Assembly (NCBI GenBank): GCA_030407005.1 | Contig: JAUDYN010000001.1 | Location: forward strand, 682,001 to 746,000 | Direction of reading: 5' to 3' | DNA from: Desarmillaria ectypa | Taxonomy: Eukaryota; Basidiomycota; Agaricomycetes; Agaricales; Physalacriaceae | DNA length: 64,000 nt | Part shown: positions 25,264 through 36,920 of the stretch, one piece after another | Numbering within the stretch: the stretch's first letter is position 1 | Layout of the letters: each line of letters opens with the position of its first letter | Program-made: the position numbers and the translations under genes | The notes under the pieces: generated by a model | Database searches by the model: none | Told to the model about the DNA's origin: nothing | What the model saw: the letters and a program-made list of their open reading frames with translations, nothing else

Positions 25264-26806
25264 CTGCCATTGAAGAAGTCTATGAAAAGTGGATGTTCAA
25301 CCTCTAAATGGGAACACAGCCTGCCTCCCATTACTTCCAGAAACTGGAAGAGGAAGCCAAACTGGCAGGCTGGAGAACCAATGAGCACAAGCACAGCACT
25401 ATGGTGAAGGTCATATGACTAGAAGTACTAACCTCCTATATGACCTTCATCTCAAACATGGACATCAATGTTCTGTGCACATATTCAGAATGGAAGGAAA
25501 GAATCTTGCAAATGTATGAGGAATGGCAGAGAAAATGGGTCTTTTACTAGATGATGGGCAGAAAAAGAACTCCCATCCCAACCCCCAGCAACAACACCAA
25601 CCCAGTGGCAAAGCCACCACTAGGATGACAAGTTATTCAGCTCCAAAGCCAATGGCTAATGCATGGATCAGTTGGGATGCCAGGATAGGCTGATGGATGA
25701 CATACAGGGGGGCAGGTAAGCTGATGGAGATTGACTGATAAAAAGCAGAAGGTTGATGCTTGAGATATGATGAAAAAGGTCACATGATGAAGGATTATCC
25801 TAGGAGAAAGGACCTCAAGGACATTCAGTCAGTAGGGCCCACTAATGAAGTGATGCCACCTATGGCCAAGGTTGAGGAGATAAAAGAGTAGGTTGATAAG
25901 GGTTCAATTCCCCTTGCTCAATCAAATCCTTCATTGGTGAGTCCTCGGCTTTCATGGGTTGGACTTATGTACTTGATTTAGGATATCTATGCATAAATAT
26001 ATGACTTTATTATAGAACCCAAAGCTGAAGAACCCTGAAGAATCAAATCACAACAGGTATGTCACACTCTTAAAAGATGCTAACATGATTATCTATAGTG
26101 AATCCCAAGCCCCTGATGAGGTGCAGGATTTGCCAGATGATGCTGGCACTGCCATGAAGTCCAATAAGACCACACAGTGGAGCTCATCAGATACATGAGT
26201 AAAACTATAGACAGAGGTTAGTAGATGGGATACCCTCAGGCCTCTGAAGCTGAACACTCCTGCACCCCTGTTTAGGGAGCCAAGTCCAAACCCAGCCTCA
26301 CCAGGGTCAGTGGGGGAAATAAGCACCCACCAAGGCCAAAGACTGAGTACCCAGGATTGGAGACTCACAACAAGTCAGGGTGATCACTCTCAGCCCACTT
26401 TGCCCCTAGCAGAAGGCATGGTTGATCTGTTAGCAATTTTAGATATCAAATCTGCAACAGAACCTGCATCTAATGATAGTAACATGAAAGGCAGGGTCAT
26501 CATTCCATGCCCAAACAATGTGCACGATGGTCCCACTGACTGGAAGTCCCACAGCTAACCACTAGACCTGACAGGGAAGGGGAAGGTAGGGCCATTGGTG
26601 CCAATGGATCCTAACTCTGACAGCATAGAACAAATGCCAACTTCATTAGCTGACACCTTCAGAGAGGATGGCAACACTGCTCAAATCCCATCAGAGGCAG
26701 TGCTAGCTGATGAACAGAGGATATCCCATGCTCAGGAACCTGCTAGTGTCCAGGTGGTAAAAAGAGAGCATTTCAGTAGAGCCACTACTATCATCAAAGT
26801 ATTCAA
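25264..26806 (+). pseudogene. gag of element C, part 3, to the linker before protease
   Basis: It resumes at the equivalent of D 13887 (IEEVYEKWMFNL), passes YMTFISNMDINV and a destroyed zinc knuckle near 25755-25800 (RYDEKGHMMKDY, where a Cys and the last Cys are replaced), the SESQAPDEVQDLPDDAGTA linker near 26098-26155 and the region before the protease. It is interrupted at 26806 by LTR copy 4. Confidence 0.75.
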
Positions 26807-28230
26807 TGATATGCTTGGTAACTGCAAGTGACAAAAGAATTAGGGAATGGCAATGAACACCAATCACACTAAACCTCTTACTACTCTACACTTAATCACC
26901 AATATTGAATTCAGGCATTTTCAAGTATGATGGAAGCACTCTGCAGACTTCAATAATCAAGTATAATTGTCTTAAAAGATATTTTATTCATTACTAGTGA
27001 GTTTATACAAAGTACTACTCACACTAGTGGGATGGGTAAGACACAATTGGATAAGAGTGACTTGGTTTGAGCTACTGTGCTTGTTCTGACTGAAACTGCT
27101 TCAGGCTGGTGGCACTCTTGCTCTATACTGCTTCCTACAAGTGATAAACACTTGACTAGTCACACTCTTGGCTGACTAGTGGTGCTCTTGGCCCTATACT
27201 GCTTCCTACAAGTGATAAACACTTGACTAGTCACACTCTTGGCTAACTAGTGGCACTCTTAGCCTAAGAATAAACTATAACTCCAAGAACTTTGCTTAAA
27301 CTAACTTGAAAACACTCTGGATCTTTGCAAGACACAACAGTGACTCTAAGGGACTTCAATTCTATGCAATTCTATGGGTGACTTAGCAACTATTAATCAC
27401 TTTGTCAAGGTTAAGCACAAATGCCTTTAGTTGGGAACACCAGTTACTACCAGTGAGGGCTCAACTGTGGGGATGGCTTGCCTGCCTTACACGAGCACCC
27501 ATTCCACTACTTATATACTACTGAGACAGAACTATAAATATCATCTGGGTATAGGCCATATAGGTAAGGATTTCTTGGCTAGTCACAAATAATGGTGAAT
27601 AATCATGTAATAGTCAGTCTAGTCTGTTTTCTTTTCAAATGATTGGTCTAGAGACTCCACAGTCAGTCTTTCCACACTCTTGGCCCAACTACATGCCCTA
27701 GTAATGTGGTTATATGAATACCTAGATATTGGTGCCTGTAACAGCTATCCAATCATGATTAAGGGTGCAGTCTGGCTACACTAGTATTGATCATAAGAGA
27801 TCTATATCTCAAAAGTCAGATCTGGACTCAAGGTTAATCCATTCCTAATTTATTTCTAAGTCCTGTTTCAAGATTGCCATGTGACTAGTTATCCTGACTT
27901 AGGCATTTTATGCCCAGTCCAATTGGCTAGTGATAGAACTTCATGAGATCTGTGTACTCTGCTCCTGGTTTTGATATGCTAGTAGCATCCTTCATTTGCT
28001 AGTGGCTGTATTTTAGTCCTGCTAGCATTCAAGTTACTAGTCTGGCTGGCTGGTAGATTTAACCCACTAATAGTGTTGCATCTAAGTCCCAGCTCTACCA
28101 GTTGCTTACTGCATTTAACTATTAGCTCAAACCCTCAGCTATAGTCCTCTATATATCACTAGTATAGGATAGATTGTGCAATACATATAAAATTGCAAAA
28201 TCTAGGTGTGAATGCATAGATGGTGTATCA
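26807..28230 (-). repeat. 1.36-kb solo LTR family, copy 4 (reversed, with internal duplication)
   Basis: This is the reverse orientation of copy 3 and shares the CpG losses of copy 3. It is about 70 bp longer because a unit containing CTATACTGCTTCCTACAAG occurs twice (from 27123 and from 27194). Flanks are TCAA and CTGA. Confidence 0.75.
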
Positions 28231-31200
28231 CTGATGAAGAGGACAACATAGCTTTCCTCCAATGGAAGGCAAAACAGTCTAAAGCCAAAACCCCAACACC
28301 TGAAATCCGGCCTAACAAGAGGGTACTGAATCCTGGAATCCTGCCAGTCATGGGGGTACCTGATCACATATGGTACAAACCTTTTGGGGTCAACTGGACT
28401 CTATATGCCATCTATACTGCCAAGAATTTGGCCATTGCCAAAGCCATCCTCTCAACTTGGGTTCACTTCAAACAACTCAGAGAAATCACCAATGAGCTCA
28501 CAAAGAGCTTAAAGACTGAAGAGAGTCTAGCTCAACAGTGACTCTACAAACTTCATGAACCAATTCAGTATATCCATGGTACCAAAAGTTCCAACTGGGA
28601 CTTTCTGGTGGATATACAACTTGCCTCCCATACAGAAAAAAAGACATTGACAACCTGAGCATTATTGGATAGTGGCTGCACCAGCAGCTCTATCAATTGA
28701 AGCTACATCCAACAACACCAGTTGGATATCTGAAAAGCTGCTGCCCCAATCCCCATCTATAATGTAGATGGGATCTACAATAAGGCAGGTGATATTACCA
28801 AATTTGTGGAACTCTGGATGACCATTGGAGATCACGTTGAATCAATCAATCTCACAGTCATGGATCTAGGCTCCAAAATAGTGTATTTGGGCCATGACTG
28901 GCTTAAACACTATAACCCATTAGTCAATTGGAAAATAGAACTAATAATACTCAGATAATGTCACTGCATCAATAACTACTTCACTCTTCTCAACACAGAT
29001 GAGGAAGACAGATGGGACAAAGAACTAGAAGAGGGTGAAAGTATTCTTGCAGTCAACATACAAGAAGAAATTGTACTATGAGCCATACATCATGCCAATA
29101 AACTAGCTGCAGCTGCAAACACAGAAAAGCCAAAGAAAACATTTGAAGAGCTTGTATCTTCCCAGTATCAAAGCTTTAGAGATTTATTCTCTAAAGAAAG
29201 CTTTGATGAACTCCCAGACTGTAAACCCTGAGACCATGCCATTGAGCTGATCCCCAACACCAAATCCACACTAGACTGTAAAGTCTACCCACTCAACCAA
29301 AATAGACAGGAACAGCTCAACAAGTTTCTTGATGAGAACTTAGATTCCATATGAATCCACCCTTCAAAATCCCCCTTTGCCTCTCCCTTCTTCTTCATCA
29401 AGAAAAAGGATGGCTCATTACACCCCATTTAGGATTATCGAAAACTGAACAAAATGATGATTAAAAATTGTTATCCACTCCCTCTAATCTTGGAACTCAT
29501 CAACAAGTTACATGGAGCAAAGTACTTTTCCAAATTGGATGTCTGATGGGGGTATAACAATGTCCACATCTGAGAAGGAGATGAGAAAAAAGCTGCTTTC
29601 AGAACCAACCAAGGTTTTTTTAAGCCTATAGTCATGTTCTTTGGTCTCACAAATTCACCAGTCACATTTCAGTGGATGATGAATAACATTCTCATATTCA
29701 CCAAGTCCCTCTCTGGATATTGAACTATTGTATGCCAAGTCCTCCAATGACTATAGGAGAACAAGCTATTTCTCAAAGCTGAAAAATGCGAATTTGAAGT
29801 ACTTGAGACCAAATATTTAGGAGTCATCATCAGTGAAGACACTATCCACATGGATCCCATCAAAGTCACCAGAATCGCAGAATGGCCAATTCTGACAAAA
29901 AAGAAGGAACTCCAGTCCTTCTTAGGATTCACAAATTTCTACTGAAAATTCATATATGATTATTCTAAGATAGTATGACCTCTTACCCAGTTAACCAGGA
30001 AGGTAGACTGGACCTGGGAAACAGAATAAGAACAAGTGTTCTCACAACTCAAAAAGTTGATGACAACAAACATTGTTCTAACTATTCCCTCAGATGAAGG
30101 AAAATTCTGGGTTGAGGCAGACTCAAGTGATAGAGCCATTGGCACTGTTCTGAGTCAAGAACAAAACAGCAAATGGAGACTCATAGCCTTCATATCCAAA
30201 GCCTTGACAGTCACTGAATGAAACTATAAGATCTACAACAAGGAGTTGCTAGCTATCATGCTTGCATTAGAGGAATGGTGTCACTATCTCATGGGTGCCA
30301 AGGAAATGATCAAAATTTGGATGGATCACCAGAACCTCCAATATTTCCAGAAACCCCAGAAGCTAAACTGACAACAAGCCCAGTGGGTCACTGAGTTGGC
30401 TGAATATCACTTCATTCTTCAGCATAAAGCCAGAATAGCCAACAAGAAGGCTGACCTGCTCAGCTGATGGGACAATCATGACTAAGGAAAGGAGGACAAC
30501 CAAGATGTGGTTGTCCTTTCTCCTGAGCACTTCAGGGCATTAGTGTTACCCACCACTGACAAACAGACTATGCATATAAGAGATGCAACCAGACAGAAGA
30601 CACAGTGGGACCAAGGGATTAAGAAATCCCTTAACCATGAATGAGGGATTATATAAGAAGAGGAGATATTATGGTACAATGGGCACATCTATATTCCCCA
30701 AGATACATCTCTCCATAGAGAAATCATTGCCCAACACTATGACCATATCATGGCAGGGCATCTGGGGATCACCAAAACAAAAGAACTAATATTATGAGAA
30801 TATTGGTGGCCTAAGATGAAGAAAGACATGGAGGCATATATTAAAGGATGTGAAACATGCCAGAGGATAAAGAGCAACAATCAGGCCAAGACCACCCCTC
30901 TTTATCCAAATACAGTCCCTGACACCCCTTGAACACATATTTTAGTCAACATGATCACTGGCCTTCTGGAATCAGAAGGCTATGATACACTACTTGTCAT
31001 TGTGGATCAATTCTCAAAAACAATACTCCCAATATCCTGTCATGAAGAACTATCCATGAAAGGATGGGCACTCATACTCTAAAACCATGTTTATGCAAAA
31101 CATGGAATGCCTCAGATCATTGTTTCTGATTGAGGACCTCAATTCATATCCTCCTTCATGAAAGAGCTCTATCAAATGTTGGATATTACCCAGAATGCAT

Positions 31201-32272
31201 CCACTGCATATCATCCCCAAACCAATGGATAGACAGAGCACGTCAATCAGGAGATTGAAAAATATCTTCAAATTTTCATCAACTATCAACAGACCAACTG
31301 GGTAGAATGGCTACCACTCACTGAGTTCACCCATAACAATCATATACATTTGGCTACAGGAAAAAGTCCCCTCATGACCTTATATGGCAGAAATCCTTGA
31401 TTAATCCCTGACTCAATCTGCAAAACCATGTTTACAAATCCCACAGCCATTAAATTCACAGAGAACATGGCTCAAGTCCACAAGGAGGTTCACAATGCAT
31501 TAGAGAAAGCAGCAGCACAAATAAAGGCACAATACAAGAAACAGAAACAACCAACTCAGGAATACTGAGTCAGTGACAAGGTCTGGCTTAATACAGCTAA
31601 CCTTCACCTTCCAAGACCAAATAAAAAACTTGATGATAAATGAACCAGACCATTCAAAATCCTTGAGAAAGCAGGTGCATCAGCATACAAACTCAAACTA
31701 CCACCCCACTGGAAGATTCATCCCTGATTCAATGAAAAGTTGTTAACCCTATACATTGCTCCTTCATTCCCAAATCAACAACAACTGCCACCTCCTCCTC
31801 TGGACCTCATTGATAGTCAGGAAGAATACAAAATTGAAGAAGTTTTGGACACTCATACTCAATGAGTATGCTCCAAATGAGGACAGCCATCCAAAGAAGT
31901 CACAGACTATTTGGTCAAATGGAAAGGGTGGACAAGAGAACATAACTCTTGGGTCCAGGAAACCAAGATGGAAAATGCCAAGGAAGTGATTGCAGAATAT
32001 AAGACTAATATTAACTGAGCCTTATATGACATAAAAACCATAACCAAGGACAAAACAGTGGACAAGATATTGGACCACGAATATTCCAAGAATAGTGATG
32101 TCACATACCTTGCTCAATGAAAGAATGGATATAAAAAATGGATTGTCAACCTGGACAAAAATATATGAAAAGGCCTGATTGATCAATACTGGATCAGTCA
32201 AGCTGAATCTCAATTCAAAGCCCCTGAAGAAGAACCTTAGCAGTCAGAACAACTGCTTTAACAAGAGGGTAA
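28231..32272 (+). pseudogene. pol of element C, ending as a C/B chimera
   Basis: In order: pre-protease stretch; protease (LLDSGCTSSSIN near 28660-28700); reverse transcriptase with an in-frame loss of 51 nt at about 29692 that removes the YLDD box; RNase H (about 30110-30340); integrase (CETCQRIKSNNQAKTTPLYP near 30851-30910; TAYHPQTNG-like near 31205); a C-terminal region with LPPHWKIHP-like sequence; and a chromodomain (about 31810-31990; WKGWTREHNSW). It is followed by the 3' LTR of B rather than one of C, so the distal part is probably B sequence joined by recombination. Confidence 0.75.
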
Positions 32273-32667
32273 TGTTACAATTTTTCTATCATTTTATCAC
32301 ATTCCATGTCATGATACTCACACATCATTCCCATATTCAGGCCAACCTCATTACTCAGCCCTATCTATCCTCTGTTACTTCATCTATTCCCAATGGCTTC
32401 ACTGTAATTGGACTATGGTCATCTGACTCCTCAAGTTTCATGCATGTATAACACTGTTTCATCTATTATTAGCATGATACTTTCAGTATATAAGTAGAGT
32501 AGTTTTTGTACATACTCTCTAACTTTTAACTAAACTTAATCTATATACCATTTCCACACTCATCTAAAGATCTAAACTGCTCTCCTACTATGGGTGATTG
32601 TCTGAACATGAGACAGCCCAGGAGTAAGCATCTGATCCCAAGATCACATGGGGACTGGGTCCTAACA
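32273..32667 (+). repeat. 3' LTR of element B (395 bp)
   Basis: TGTTACAATTTTTC to TCCTAACA, preceded by AAGAGGGTAA. The tail matches 4113-4505 and not the LTR of C. Followed by CTGAC. Confidence 0.85.
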
Positions 32668-32752
32668 CTGACAAGCAGTAGCCATTGGTCTTATAGGCGA
32701 TTGTCTGAGCATGAGACAGCCTTGAGATCTAACATGCTCCCAGGATCACATG
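32668..32752 (+). repeat. 3' LTR of element A, right part
   Basis: After CTGAC it continues the LTR broken off at 4112: GATTGTCTGAGCATGAGACA and CCCAGGATCACATG match the tails of the B and D LTRs. Its final bases are lost or displaced by the small LTR starting at 32753. Confidence 0.65.
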
Positions 32753-33000
32753 TGTTGGGATTTGAGAGTTGAGCCAAGATGATAGCAATCCAGCATCATG
32801 CCAAACTTGCTGATTAAGAGAGAAATATTAGAAAAATTGTAGAAGACTCTAGTACATTAGCATTTAGTATATAAGTAGGTACAGTAGTGTACATCTGCAT
32901 GTGTTTGCAGAGCTCAGCCAAGCACAATACTATTGGCCTGACACCACACATGTACTAACTGGGAATGAACTGATCTATTCATCCCCTGTTTTTCACAACA
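32753..33000 (+). repeat. Small solo LTR, family 3 (248 bp)
   Basis: Ends TGTTGGGATT and TTCACAACA, that is inverted TGTTG/CAACA. It carries GTATATAAGTAG at 32877-32888. The flanks share only ATG, so the target duplication is not clear. It has no coding content. Confidence 0.6.
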
Positions 33001-33063
33001 ATGAGAACCATTGTCAGCTCAGGATGAGGCTGGTGAAGCAAGCCTGTTTCACTGATTATAAAG

Positions 33064-33274
33064 TGTTGGGATAGCAATCCTGAGCAAGTACTAGAATGTA
33101 CTTGAAGGATTGGCTTACTCAGCAGGATCAACTTTGGACTATAAAAGTGGACATACATAGTATTTCATAGTAAGTTCTAGAAGTAGCACAACATGTATTT
33201 AAGTAGGACACCTCTTGCTCAAGAGGTAGTATTTTTACCATCCTTTCTACATTCTCCTCGCTCTCATTACAACA
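33064..33274 (+). repeat. Small solo LTR, family 3 relative (211 bp)
   Basis: TGTTGGGATAGC to CATTACAACA, ends TGTTG/CAACA, with a TATAAAAG box at about 33141-33148. Flanks TAAAG (33059-33063) and CAAAG (33275-33279) fit a 5-bp duplication with one C-to-T change. Confidence 0.65.
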
Positions 33275-34813
33275 CAAAGATAGGAAGGATTGCAGGGGTA
33301 TATTTTGATCGCCACTAGCAAGAGAATACTGAATGCTCACAAGTTTAAAAAAAACTGACATTTGAGTGTAGACTACTGAAAGACTCTGGGTGACAAAGGA
33401 GGAAACAATAGCTGAGAAGAGACCGGTCAGTACAAGTATTATTTATGATGGCAGGAGATATGATGCATGAAAATCAGTAGGACATCGATGCTGTCCCTGG
33501 AATATTGCATCAAAAATTACGAGTCTCTTTTGTGCATGTCCTCTATACTCTTGCATTCGGCATTATTTGATGGCAAATTGGATCCTCAGGGTACTTTTCG
33601 GGCCGGTAGCCAAACGTATCGCTGCCTAAGACGGCGCTTCTTTAGATGGTTTATCCCTGAGGTATCTAAACGTTTATACCTTGTCTCAAAGCAAAGGTTC
33701 ACTTTGGTATGAGCAGCAACACGGGTAACGAACTTGCCTATGGCGTCCGTTCCCCCCGTTCGTCGCTGCTGCCTCTGTTGTCCAGCTTTTACTGCCGCCT
33801 CTTTCAGCATCGTCGTCGCCAAGCCGGAGGACCTTTCGCCGTCATCGTAGTTCTATGAAGAAACAAGAATGGGTATGTCGTACATAGGAAGCAGTGCAAG
33901 AAGTGGATAGTTCCACATAGACGTGGCCCCATGAGACGTTACGGCCATATATCGAACGGGTAATCACCGCCAATAGTGTTGGCATGACGCTATTGAATAG
34001 TTAGAACATTCCATTTTGGGTTGCAGAAAAGTAGATAGATCATAGATAGACTAGCTGCGGGATTATCAAACCTTTTGCGGATGCCGTGAAGTAGATAGAT
34101 TGCCCGCAAGGACGGATCTCACTAGCATTCGGAGTTTTAGTTTGAATGTGATGGAGAGCATTTCTTTAGTTACAAAAGAAAGCAAGGAGATAAGTAAGCA
34201 TGTTCGAATTATGTTGGCGAGAACAATCACCTTCAGGGCCAATGCTTGCAAGACAAGCTGCACCATCAATGGGATCAAGTAGATATCAAGAACCGTATGA
34301 TGGGCTTCTCACGAATTATTCGTCATTCCTTCCTTATCCATAAGAACCTGATTCGTCTGCATCGGGCGATGTACCAAGGCCGCTCGTCGGGTACGGTACA
34401 GTGAAGCGTCCAGGATTTATTGGCAACAAGTACGTGTTTGAAGCGACGAACAAAAATACAAAAAATTAAGAAGACATTCTAGATAGTTGTTGAATTAATC
34501 GTAAGTTAGCAGAGCCTCAGGACCGGTAGAATCACTAGCTTGAATGCCGGATCAGACGTTCGTATATATCAATGAGGTTCTGCCATATGTCACCGTGGAA
34601 GTGATAGAGAAGGTAGCCTGGGGCGCGAGGTGAGGGAAACAGGAAATATCAGCTTCAGTAGTGCTGGCTAGCCACCCCAATCGTCAGATTCAATGTAATT
34701 ACCTAAGAATGCACGCGATAAAAGCGCGACCAGACACATGTCCCTCTTCAAACAAGAACAAACAAGGCCGCGTTATCAGCCGGATTCGGCTGCCAACATC
34801 TCTCCTACCAACC
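33275..34813. other. Intergenic region between the transposon block and the subtilase gene
   Basis: I see no confident gene. At 33680-33850 there is a CpG-rich patch open in both directions (78 codons on the minus strand, 33586-33822; a 49-codon frame on the plus strand) that could be a leftover exon; no family was recognised. The stretch 34600-34813 directly before the subtilase start probably holds its promoter, but no clear TATA box was found. Confidence 0.5.
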
Positions 34814-36489
34814 ATGACCTCCCTTATCTGTTCCTCCCTATACGCGCTGTCCTTGGCTGCGACAGTGTATGCATCGCCGCTCTCTACCTCTTCCCAGCAT
34901 GCTCCTCCTTTTCGCTCCTCCTTAAGCCTCGCGCCCCTCATTGATGAGTTCCATGTTCACGGATCCATCAACGACTCGTACATTGTCATACTCAAGGATA
35001 GCGTCAATCCATCGGTGGTGGAGAACCACCTCAACTTCCTCCAGATGACCCATGAGTCAGACTCTTTAGTCGCCCAATTCTCTGGCCTTCGACAGGTGTA
35101 CGATGGGCATATGAAGGGATACTCAGGGCATTTCTCGCCTAACGTCATCGACGAGCTGCGGAAGGCGCCTGAGGTTGACTTTATCGAGAAGGACCAGGTA
35201 GTGAAGACATTGGAGATCGAGACCGTGGACACATCCAGCGTTCAGAGGGGCGCACCTTGGGTGAGTCACAATTACTAACCAGTCTCGTGCCAGCGTTCAT
35301 CTTGTTCATTTTCAGGGTCTCGCTCGTATCAGTCACCGTGCAAGGCTCACTTTCAGCACTTTCACGAAATACGAGTTTGACGCTGATGGCGGTGACGGCG
35401 TTGACGTCTACGTCATCGACACTGGTATCAACACTCATCACCTCGACTTCAATGGCCGTGCGACATGGGGTAAGACTATCCCTACGAATGACGTTGACGA
35501 GGACGGTAATGGTCATGGTTCTCACTGCGCGGGTACCATCGCTGGAAAGACGTATGGCGTCGCCAAGAAGGCCAACGTCATCGCCGTCAAGGTTTTGGGT
35601 TCGAACGGTAGTGGGTCCATGTCTGATGTCGTCGGTGGTGTTTCATGGGCGGCTGGTGAAGCTGTCAGGAAGGCCAAAGCCGCCGACGCTGAGTACCAGG
35701 CAACTGGTAAGACTTCTCACAAGGGTTCGGTCGCCAATATGAGTCTTGGCGGAGGAAAGTCGCCTGCTTTGGATGCTGCGGTTAACAAGGCTGTCGACGT
35801 TGGTCTTCACTTTGCTGTTGCTGCCGGTAAGTCTTTTGTATTTGTCACGAGGATGGCGCTGTAATTTTTGTGTCAGGAAATGACAACAAGGACGCTTGCA
35901 ACTACTCCCCCGCATCTGCTGAGAAGGCAGTGACTGTCGGTGCTTCAACTCTCTCCGATGACAGGGCGTACTTCTCCAACCACGGAAAGTGTGTCGATGT
36001 TTTTGCTCCTGGTACGCTTTCATTCTGTCGTGACCTTTTTTTTTTAAGTTATTAACATCCGTACTAGGCCTTAACATCAAGTCGACGTACAAGGGCTCTG
36101 CGACCGCTGTTGCCACGCTGTCTGGCACTTCCATGGCCTCTCCCCATGTCGCCGGTCTTCTGGCTTACTATCTCTCCATCTTCCCCCACAAGACTTTTGA
36201 CCCTGAACTCCAGCCTGACTTCGTTCCCGCTGGTCTCCAATCTCAGAGCCACTTCTCCTCATCTATCTACACCATCGTGCACTCTGCTGTCCCTGAATGG
36301 GTTTCCAGCTTCCTCCCTTCGCCTAAGATCGTCGAGGCTATGATTGCACCCACACCGGGAAAGCGGAAATCTTTGACGCCCAAGGAGCTGAAGACCGCCG
36401 TTCTTTTACTTTCTTCGGAGGGTATGCTCGATGATATTCCGGGGCTGACTCCCAACTTGTTGGTGTTCAACAACGCGACTGTTGCGTGA
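34814..36489 (+). CDS. Subtilisin-like serine protease (S8, proteinase K/cerevisin type)
   Basis: Exons 34814-35260, 35316-35826, 35877-36011 and 36068-36489 give 504 residues; all three introns are GT-AG and keep frame. A signal peptide (about 1-20, [20 protein letters not shown]) is followed by an inhibitor I9-type propeptide (about 50-140; [11 protein letters not shown]). The catalytic domain has Asp184 (VYVIDTGIN), His216 ([10 protein letters not shown]), the oxyanion Asn321 (AAGND) and Ser386 ([13 protein letters not shown]), so it should be active. About 100 residues follow the Ser motif, longer than in secreted proteinase K and reminiscent of vacuolar cerevisin-type enzymes. It hydrolyses proteins in the vacuole or outside the cell; which of the two is not settled. 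An ATG further upstream (34661) is in frame, but 34814 opens directly onto the signal peptide. Confidence 0.93.
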
Positions 36490-36920
36490 GGGAGACATTC
36501 CTTATCATGACTGGCTGGAGGTTGGTGTGGTGATATCATATATTTGCTATCTACATTTACCTACTTCTACATACATATTTGTACATACACGGCCATGGAT
36601 CTCGTTTACTTTGTGTAATCTAGCTAGTTTTCCGATCAATCGTTTTCCTAGAGGACCGGGAACAGTACATTCGTTCAATGTTGGCGAATTTACTGGTTGC
36701 CTAGTTATGTCGATCTTTAAAGTGAATCACTGGCAGTATTCCACCAGGGTTACAAGGAGATCTTCACCTGTTTCGCCTTGTCTCATCAGCATATTCTGAA
36801 GGCTACACGAACCATAAGAGTGAGGCATAGATAGGTAGTGACGGATTCGTAGTAGTGAGACTGGAACTGAATTTCGGTAGGCCGGCGCGACTGCCGAGTA
36901 TATGATATTTAAGGTAAAGG

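Larger units (their letters stand above)
10903..32272 (+). mobile_element. Element C, lacks its own 3' LTR
   Basis: C starts with its 5' LTR at 10903 inside the integrase of B. Its gag is split by element D (11441-22679) and resumes at 22680 in register. It carries two 1.36-kb LTR insertions (23909-25263 and 26807-28230). Its pol runs from 28231 towards the B 3' LTR at 32273. No LTR of the C type is found at the right end, so the end coordinate is nominal. C and B sequence probably meet after about 31345. Confidence 0.65.
4113..32667 (+). mobile_element. Element B, chromovirus-type, expanded to 28.5 kb by nested insertions
   Basis: The boundaries are the LTR pair 4113-4505 and 32273-32667, which share a distinctive tail (GATCTAAACTGCTC, GACTGGGTCCTAACA), and the matching flanks CTGAC at 4108-4112 and 32668-32672. 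Contents of B itself: leader, gag (to about 7030), pol to 10902, then the insertion of element C with everything nested in it, then the 3' end of pol and the 3' LTR. The exact point where C sequence gives way to B sequence near the right end is not resolved (see findings). Confidence 0.8.

Noticed and set aside
34661..34813. Upstream ATG of the subtilase (would add 51 residues)
   Set aside because: It would bury the signal peptide inside the protein; the ATG at 34814 opens directly on it.
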